A stretch of DNA of 24,405 nucleotides. Source: UBA7672 sp031419455 (lineage in GTDB: Bacteria; Pseudomonadota; Alphaproteobacteria; Caulobacterales; Hyphomonadaceae). The DNA lies in assembly GCA_031419455.1 (NCBI GenBank), contig JANOKS010000092.1, positions 1 to 24,405 of the forward strand, given 5' to 3'. This document shows, in pieces, positions 23,050 to 24,405 of this stretch. The position numbers and the translations under genes were made by a program. Each line of letters starts with the position of its first letter. Position 1 is the first letter of the stretch. Under the pieces are notes generated by a model. It saw only the letters and a list, made by a program, of their open reading frames with translations. It was not told the DNA's origin and searched no databases.

Positions 23050-23367
23050 ATGCGCCTCGTTCTCGTCTCTCTCGCCGCCTCGGCCATGCTGGCCGCGCCT
23101 GCGTTTGCAGACCCGGTCGTCAAGGCCTCCATGCCGGCGATCCGCGCGAGCGTGGTGGACGGCGACGTCATGGTCAGGCTTGACCAGGGCGTGCTGGGCT
23201 CGGGCCGCGGTCTTGCGCCGCGCACGATCGTGCTGGTCGGCCATGATGCTTCGGGCAAGGTGGTTGCCGAGACGACGACACAGGTTTCGCGCCGGATGAC
23301 CTACGCCAGAACGCAACTGACGCCCGCTCTCGCAGGCGCCAGCACGATCACTGTTTCGGTTCGCTAG
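23050..23367 (+). CDS. Small secreted protein of unknown function
   Basis: The 105-residue protein starts at the ATG at 23050, with TGGAG about 9 bases upstream; an in-frame ATG at 22972 would bury the signal peptide. A clear Sec signal peptide (MRLVLVSLAASAMLAAPAFA, cut before DP) leads a mature domain of about 85 residues. It is rich in short beta strands (VMVRLDQG, RTIVLVGHD, KVVAETTTQV, STITVSVR) and carries no cysteine, so it is probably a small beta-sandwich in the periplasm or outside the cell. I do not recognise a family. It lies 162 bases after the repeat-protein gene and ends 6 bases from the convergent barrel gene. No terminator is evident between them. Confidence 0.75.
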   Translation: MRLVLVSLAASAMLAAPAFADPVVKASMPAIRASVVDGDVMVRLDQGVLGSGRGLAPRTIVLVGHDASGKVVAETTTQVSRRMTYARTQLTPALAGASTITVSVR

Positions 23368-23373
23368 AAGTCT

Positions 23374-24402
23374 TCAGCCGAATTCCCAGGCCAGCCGGGC
23401 GCCGAGCACGGTGTCCGACGCGCCGGATTCCCGCACATCCTGCACGCCGACTTCGAGCACCAGGGCTTCGGCAAGCGCGCGGCCGACCGAGAGTTCGAGC
23501 TTGCGGACATCGACGTCACCCGCTGTCGCATTCTCGTTCCAGCCTGAGGCGATTGCATTGACGAACCAGTCTCCAAGGCCAAGCGTGCCGCCGACCGTGT
23601 AGAAGTCGCGGTTCGCGCCATCGACGCCATCGGCGTTGCGCGAGGCGGCCACCTCAGCCATCAGCGAGAGATCGAGACCGCTGTCTTCGGGCAAGACATA
23701 GTTCAGGCCGAATACGGTGGAGTTCTCGTCAGTCTCGCCCGGCGTGTCTGTCGCGAGGCGGCGGTGGCCCACGCTGTAGCCGAGATCGTTCGCCAACACG
23801 CCATCGAGGCTGACGGCGACCGACTTCAGGTCTTTCGTATTGGCAAGGCCGCCATCGGCGAGGTCCAGTTCTTCACGCAGCCCGCCCAGCGAGCCCGAAA
23901 GGAATGTGCGGTCGGCGGTGAACAGCGCGGCGGAGAGAACGTGCTCGCCATCGAGGTTCAACAGCGAGGTGAGCGAAATGTCGCCGCCCACGCCGAGGGC
24001 CTCGGTGATCTGGTAGGCCTCCCCGGCTTCGACGCCATAGAGACCCGGCGCGAGATCGGCCGCGCTGCCGAAGACGGGATTGATCTTGCCGCCATAGACG
24101 GTGAACGCTTCGCCCGCATACTGCAGCGACAGCATCTCGATGAAGGCGTCTTCGCCCTCGAAGGCTTCGTCGCCAACAGGCTCGACGACCGGCTCCAGCA
24201 CCGCATCCATCTGGAATGTCCAGCCCTCGGCGAAGCGTACGGCGAGGCCGTAGTTGACGGTGGCCGCAAGCACATCCTGGCCGGATTCAGCATGGTCCAG
24301 CGTCAACTCGACGACGCCCTGCTGGCTCACATTTTCGGTGTCGCCTTCCTGCGCATGAGCGGCAGGCGCAGCGGCAATCGCCGCCAGCATTGCGAGAATC
24401 AT
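23374..24402 (-). CDS. Outer-membrane beta-barrel (porin-like) protein, start at or beyond window edge
   Basis: The visible 342 residues begin with a hydrophobic stretch and a signal peptidase site (AHA before QEG). The mature part alternates short amphipathic strands with Asp/Gly/Glu-rich turns, for example VVELTLDHAESG, FTVYGGKINPVFG and FYTVGGTLGLGDWFVNAIASGW, and ends VLGARLAWEFG, close to the aromatic C-terminal signature of outer-membrane barrels. Transport substrate is unknown. The first ATG visible is at 24402, only three bases from the edge, and the signal peptide lacks positively charged residues before its core. The true start is therefore probably a few codons outside the window. 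Confidence 0.82.
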   Translation of the reverse strand: MILAMLAAIAAAPAAHAQEGDTENVSQQGVVELTLDHAESGQDVLAATVNYGLAVRFAEGWTFQMDAVLEPVVEPVGDEAFEGEDAFIEMLSLQYAGEAFTVYGGKINPVFGSAADLAPGLYGVEAGEAYQITEALGVGGDISLTSLLNLDGEHVLSAALFTADRTFLSGSLGGLREELDLADGGLANTKDLKSVAVSLDGVLANDLGYSVGHRRLATDTPGETDENSTVFGLNYVLPEDSGLDLSLMAEVAASRNADGVDGANRDFYTVGGTLGLGDWFVNAIASGWNENATAGDVDVRKLELSVGRALAEALVLEVGVQDVRESGASDTVLGARLAWEFG

Positions 24403-24405
24403 GAA

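Overview
The window looks like high-GC chromosomal DNA of an alphaproteobacterium, probably of the Caulobacterales/Hyphomonadaceae kind (an inference). The strongest evidence is a complete alphaproteobacterial general stress response (GSR) locus: nepR, an EcfG-type sigma factor and a HisKA_2 sensor kinase on the minus strand, with phyR divergent. All genes share strong G/C third-position bias, and nothing looks like a phage, plasmid or insertion sequence.

Layout. 1-5931 holds metabolic and envelope genes: a DUF1993 protein, a 2-hydroxychromene-2-carboxylate isomerase-like protein with an acyl-CoA dehydrogenase, a fasciclin lipoprotein, a class C beta-lactamase-fold hydrolase and an SDR oxidoreductase. 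Two kinds of intergenic hairpin repeat lie among them. 6009-14164 is a stress-response island: a conserved protein with a glycine-rich C-terminus, a glycine-zipper lipoprotein, a 47-residue membrane protein, a lipid-kinase/metallophosphoesterase pair, two DUF1328 membrane proteins, the GSR core, an OmpA-like secreted protein and an entericidin-type lipoprotein. I found seven exact copies of the EcfG promoter pattern (GGAAC, 16-17 bases, CGTT) by eye. Each sits just upstream of a gene in this island, so the island reads as the GSR regulators packed together with their own regulon. phyR and the lipid-kinase operon have one-mismatch versions.

14235-14310 is a CAU-anticodon tRNA, most like tRNA-Ile2. 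It is followed by a divergent pair: a conventional thiolase and a thiolase-like protein without the catalytic cysteine.

17551-22887 is the most unusual feature, a 1778-residue protein that is almost wholly an 8-residue repeat (about 221 units, consensus x-[LF]-[ST]-x-x-Q-[IVL]-x). It has no other recognisable domain and no signal peptide. Position 3 is mostly S/T/D/N/G, and 14 of the 19 prolines I counted fall at position 4. That is the signature of a helix N-cap and points to a solenoid of single-turn helices. A one-mismatch EcfG promoter lies upstream, so this protein may also belong to the stress regulon. The window ends with a small secreted protein and a convergent outer-membrane beta-barrel protein whose start is at or beyond the edge.
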